A DNA stretch of 25,855 nucleotides, taken from NCBI GenBank assembly GCA_023431055.1, contig JAEYXX010000087.1:1-25855 (forward strand). The letters are read 5' to 3'. Below, piece after piece: positions 23,631 to 25,855 of the stretch (positions within the stretch are counted from its first letter, which is position 1; every line of letters begins with the position of its first letter). The translations under genes and the position numbers were made by a program. The notes under the pieces are model-generated. The model did not search any database, was not told the DNA's origin, and was given only the letters and a program-made list of their open reading frames with translations. Source of the DNA: Pseudomonadota bacterium. GTDB taxonomy: Bacteria > Pseudomonadota > Gammaproteobacteria > Pseudomonadales > Pseudomonadaceae.

Positions 23631-23998
23631 TCCGCGTGGATAGTATCTGGCTCGCCACCGAGCCGATGGATATGCGTGCGGGTACTGAAACCGCGTTGGC
23701 CCGCGTGGTGGCGGTGTTCGGTGCGGCGAAGCCGCACTGCGCCTATCTGTTCGCCAATCGCCGCGCCAACCGCATGAAAGTTCTGGTGCATGACGGCGTG
23801 GGTATCTGGCTCGCCGCGCGGCGCTTGCACCAGGGCAAGTTTCATTGGCCAGGCATCCGGCACGGCTCGGAAGTCGAACTCGACACCGAGCAACTTCAGG
23901 CTTTGGTACTGGGGGTTGCCCTGGCAGCGAGTCGGTGCAGCCGGCGCGATCACAGTGTTGTAGCACCTGCCATTATCCTATTGGGGTATCTGTGCTGA
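23627..23998 (+). CDS. tnpB: IS66-family accessory protein TnpB, frameshifted at the C-terminus
   Basis: The protein starts at a GTG (IRVDSIWLATEPMDMRAG), the standard IS66 TnpB beginning, and follows the family (YLFANRRANRMKVLVHDG, then KFHWPG) up to EQLQALVLG. There the frame becomes VALAASRCSRRDHSV and runs on to 123 residues. Removing one G from the run GGGGG at 23911-23915 restores the expected family ending GLPWQRVGAAGAITVL and a TAG at 23961-23963, giving a normal length of about 111. So a one-base insertion, or a sequencing error in a homopolymer, has replaced the last 16 or so residues. TnpB's exact role is unknown, though it is needed for transposition. Confidence 0.85.
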   Translation: MIRVDSIWLATEPMDMRAGTETALARVVAVFGAAKPHCAYLFANRRANRMKVLVHDGVGIWLAARRLHQGKFHWPGIRHGSEVELDTEQLQALVLGVALAASRCSRRDHSVVAPAIILLGYLC

Positions 23999-24024
23999 CG
24001 GCCTGCTCTGGCACAATCAGCGGC

Positions 24025-25560
24025 ATGACTTCCTCGCCCAATCTCGACCAACTGACACCTGACCAGCTGCGCGCACTGGCCGCGCAGTTGCTCACGCAAG
24101 TCGATGCGATGGGCAAAAAGATCCACCGCGATCAAACAGTCATCGAGCAGCTCACCCACGAAATCGCATGGTTCAAACGGCACAAGTTCGCCAAGCGCAG
24201 CGAGCAGCTAAGCCCTGATCAGGGCAGCCTGCTTGATGACCTGCTCGACACCGACATCGCCGCCATCGAGGCCGAGCTGAAAGCCGTCAATCCTCCGGTT
24301 ACCCCAGCCGAACCACGCCAACAACCCAAGCGCACACCGCTGCCACCGCAATTTCCGCGCACCGTGATCCGTCACGAGCCGGAGAACACCAAGTGCGCCT
24401 GCGGTTGCCAGCTTCAGCGCGTCGGCGAAGACGTCAGCGAAAAGCTCGACTACACGCCGGGCGTGTTCACCGTCGAACAGCACGTGCGTGGGAAATGGGC
24501 CTGCAGCCAGTGCGAAACACTGATCCAAGCACCCGTACCGGCCCAGGTGATCGACAAGGGCATCCCGACTGCCGGGCTACTGGCTCACGTGATGGTGGCC
24601 AAGTTCGCCGACCACCTACCGCTGTACCGGCAGGAGAAAATCTTTGGCCGTGCCGGCCTGGCCATCGCTCGTTCGACACTGGCGCAGTGGGTCGGGCAAA
24701 CCGGCGTGCAGCTCCAGCCCCTAGTCGATGCGCTGCGCGAAGCGGTGCTTGCCCAGCGCGTGATCCATGCCGACGAAACCCCGGTTTCGATGCTCGCGCC
24801 CGGCGAGAAGAAGACCCACCGTGCCTACGTCTGGGCCTACAGCACCACGCCCTTCGCCGATCTGAAGGCCGTGGTCTACGACTTCAGCCCCAGCCGTGCC
24901 GGCGAGCATGCGCGCAATTTTCTTGGCCAGTGGAATGGCAAGCTGGTCTGCGACGACTTCGCTGGCTACAAGGCCAGCTTCGAGCAAGGCATCACCGAAA
25001 TCGGCTGCATGGCTCACGCCCGGCGCAAGTTCTTCGATCTGCACGCGGCGAACAAAAGCCAACTGGCCGAACAGGCGCTGCACTCTATCGCTGGGCTGTA
25101 CGAAGTCGAACGCCAAGTGCGCGACATGAGCAATGAAGAACGCTGGCGAATACGGCAGGAAAAGGCTTCACCGCTCCTCGACGCACTACATGACTGGATG
25201 CTGGCCCAGCGTGATCTTGTGCCCAACGGTTCAGCCACGGCGAAAGCTTTGGATTACAGCCTCAAACGCTGGGTAGCGCTGACGCGCTACCTGGACGATG
25301 GCGCTGTGCCCATCGACAACAACCAAGTCGAGAACCAGATCCGCCCGTGGGCTCTAGGTCGCTCCAATTGGCTGTTTGCCGGGTCGCTACGCAGCGGCAA
25401 ACGGGCGGCGGCAATCATGAGCCTGATCCAGTCGGCGCGGATGAATGGGCATGATCCGTATGCCTATCTCAAGGATGTGCTAACGCGACTGCCGACTCAG
25501 AAGGCCAGCGCTCTGGCCGAGCTGCTGCCGCACAACTGGGTATCCGTCGGCAAGGTGTAA
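24025..25560 (+). CDS. tnpC: IS66-family transposase TnpC
   Basis: A 511-residue transposase. The N-terminal part has a coiled-coil region and the IS66 motif WFKRHKFAKRSEQLSPDQ. A zinc-finger-like segment follows (CACGCQ, then CSQC). The catalytic domain carries the DDE triad in VIHADETP, VCDDFAGYK and NNQVENQIRPWALGR, and a C-terminal IS66 domain ends the protein. No frameshift is seen. The open frame extends upstream of 24025, but family similarity begins at the ATG there (MTSSPNLDQLTPDQL). Confidence 0.93.
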   Translation: MTSSPNLDQLTPDQLRALAAQLLTQVDAMGKKIHRDQTVIEQLTHEIAWFKRHKFAKRSEQLSPDQGSLLDDLLDTDIAAIEAELKAVNPPVTPAEPRQQPKRTPLPPQFPRTVIRHEPENTKCACGCQLQRVGEDVSEKLDYTPGVFTVEQHVRGKWACSQCETLIQAPVPAQVIDKGIPTAGLLAHVMVAKFADHLPLYRQEKIFGRAGLAIARSTLAQWVGQTGVQLQPLVDALREAVLAQRVIHADETPVSMLAPGEKKTHRAYVWAYSTTPFADLKAVVYDFSPSRAGEHARNFLGQWNGKLVCDDFAGYKASFEQGITEIGCMAHARRKFFDLHAANKSQLAEQALHSIAGLYEVERQVRDMSNEERWRIRQEKASPLLDALHDWMLAQRDLVPNGSATAKALDYSLKRWVALTRYLDDGAVPIDNNQVENQIRPWALGRSNWLFAGSLRSGKRAAAIMSLIQSARMNGHDPYAYLKDVLTRLPTQKASALAELLPHNWVSVGKV

Positions 25561-25639
25561 TGCCCGTTCGCTTACTTCTATGTTTCCCGCGCGCAAAGAA
25601 GAAACCCCAGACCGCTTGCACGAAGCGCACTGAGAATTT

Positions 25640-25664
25640 GTAGGAGCGAGCTCAGCTCGCGAAG
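25640..25664. repeat. REP-like palindrome, copy 2
   Basis: GTAGGAGCGAGC-TCA-GCTCGCGAAG is identical to copy 1 at 23159 except in the loop. It lies between the IS66 element and the rRNA terminator. Confidence 0.8.
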
Positions 25665-25733
25665 GGGTCGTGGATCAATCGTACATGCGCTGCGCGCACC
25701 CTACGCGAAACTCTGTTTTCCGCGCACATAGAA

Positions 25734-25767
25734 GAACGCCCAGTCTGCGTGAGCAAACTGGGCGTTC
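25734..25767 (-). terminator. Terminator of the rRNA operon
   Basis: Perfect 11-bp arms GAACGCCCAGT (25734-25744) and ACTGGGCGTTC (25757-25767) enclose a 12-base loop. On the minus strand the stem is followed by TTCTTCT. It lies about 9 bp after the end of the 5S gene on that strand, the standard place for an rrn terminator. Confidence 0.85.
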
Positions 25768-25775
25768 GTATAGGA

Positions 25776-25855
25776 GCTTGACGATGACCTACTCTCACAT
25801 GGTGAAGCACCACACTACCATCGGCGATGCGTCGTTTCACTACTGAGTTCGGGAT
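25776..25855 (-). rRNA. rrf: 5S ribosomal RNA (3' part, cut by window edge)
   Basis: On the minus strand the last 80 bases read through CCGAACTCAGTAGTGAAACG, then CGCCGATGGTAGTGTGG and CATGTGAGAGTAGGTCATCG, ending TCAAGC. These are the conserved 3' two-thirds of a gammaproteobacterial 5S rRNA, with the end matching Pseudomonas 5S genes that begin GCTTGAC and end GTCAAGC. The 5' third, and presumably the 23S and 16S genes, lie beyond the right edge. Confidence 0.95.

Larger units (their letters stand above)
23213..25575 (+). mobile_element. Complete IS66-family insertion sequence (2363 bp)
   Basis: The element starts GTAAGCGTCCAGCCA and ends with the inverted copy (GTAAGCGAACGGGCA on the minus strand), 11 of 15 bases matching, and it is flanked by a perfect 8-bp target duplication. 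It carries the three genes typical of the family, tnpA, tnpB and tnpC, in order on the plus strand. The target is repeat-rich DNA between a PilZ gene and the end of an rRNA operon. An unmutated target duplication points to a fairly recent insertion. Mobility may be affected because tnpB is frameshifted near its end. Confidence 0.93.
23205..25583. repeat. 8-bp target-site duplication of the IS66 element
   Basis: TTCTATGT occurs at 23205-23212 immediately left of the element and again at 25576-25583 immediately right of it. An 8-bp duplication is the IS66-family norm and defines the ends exactly. Confidence 0.9.

Noticed and set aside
23845..24024. In-frame upstream extension of tnpC
   Set aside because: It overlaps tnpB in another frame and has no similarity to IS66 transposases; the family N-terminus starts at 24025.

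Overview
The window looks like a Pseudomonas chromosome. Evidence is high GC content, typical Pseudomonas REP palindromes (gtaggagcgag...ctcgcgaag), and a housekeeping order close to the P. aeruginosa hup-rubB ... ubiC-ubiA ... phoB-phoR neighbourhood. The genus is well supported; the species cannot be fixed from this sequence.

Layout. (1) 1-7914, all minus strand: 5' part of hupA, rubredoxin reductase rubB, a fragment that looks like the last codons of a rubredoxin gene, an outer-membrane beta-barrel protein, a CNNM/CorC-type membrane protein, phoR, phoB with a Pho box upstream, ubiA and ubiC. The glc genes and intact rubredoxin genes that I recall in this neighbourhood in P. aeruginosa are absent. 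(2) 8038-22531: a compact secondary flagellar cluster of the lateral (LafK) type. On the minus strand it reads lafK-fliE-fliF-fliG-fliH-fliI-fliJ-flgM-flgN; divergently on the plus strand it reads fliM-fliN-fliP-fliQ-fliR-flhB-flhA. A 478-bp AT-rich spacer separates the two arms and holds a candidate sigma-54 promoter and an IHF-like site. (3) 22644-22985: a small PilZ protein facing the flagellar arm. (4) 23213-25575: a complete IS66-family element with 8-bp target duplication, whose tnpB seems frameshifted near its 3' end. (5) 25584-25855: repeat-rich DNA, an rrn terminator and the 3' part of a 5S rRNA gene.

How it fits together. The flagellar block encodes the MS ring (FliF), rotor/switch (FliG, FliM, FliN), MS-ring/rod adaptor (FliE), export gate (FliP, FliQ, FliR, FlhB, FlhA), export ATPase complex (FliH, FliI, FliJ), a filament-junction chaperone (FlgN), an anti-sigma factor (FlgM) and a sigma-54 activator (LafK). 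It has no FliO, FliL, rod, hook, filament, stator or sigma-28 gene, so it must be completed by genes elsewhere or be incomplete. The absence of polar regulators (FleQ, FleSR) and of fliL/fliO/flhF/fleN argues that it is not the usual Pseudomonas polar cluster.

Most interesting points: FliM lacks the N-terminal CheY-binding peptide; FliG has lost three of the five classical torque-helix charged residues; LafK has a receiver-like domain without its phosphoacceptor; and flgMN sit directly behind fliJ. Together these suggest a divergent, possibly CheY-insensitive second flagellar motor in a pseudomonad.
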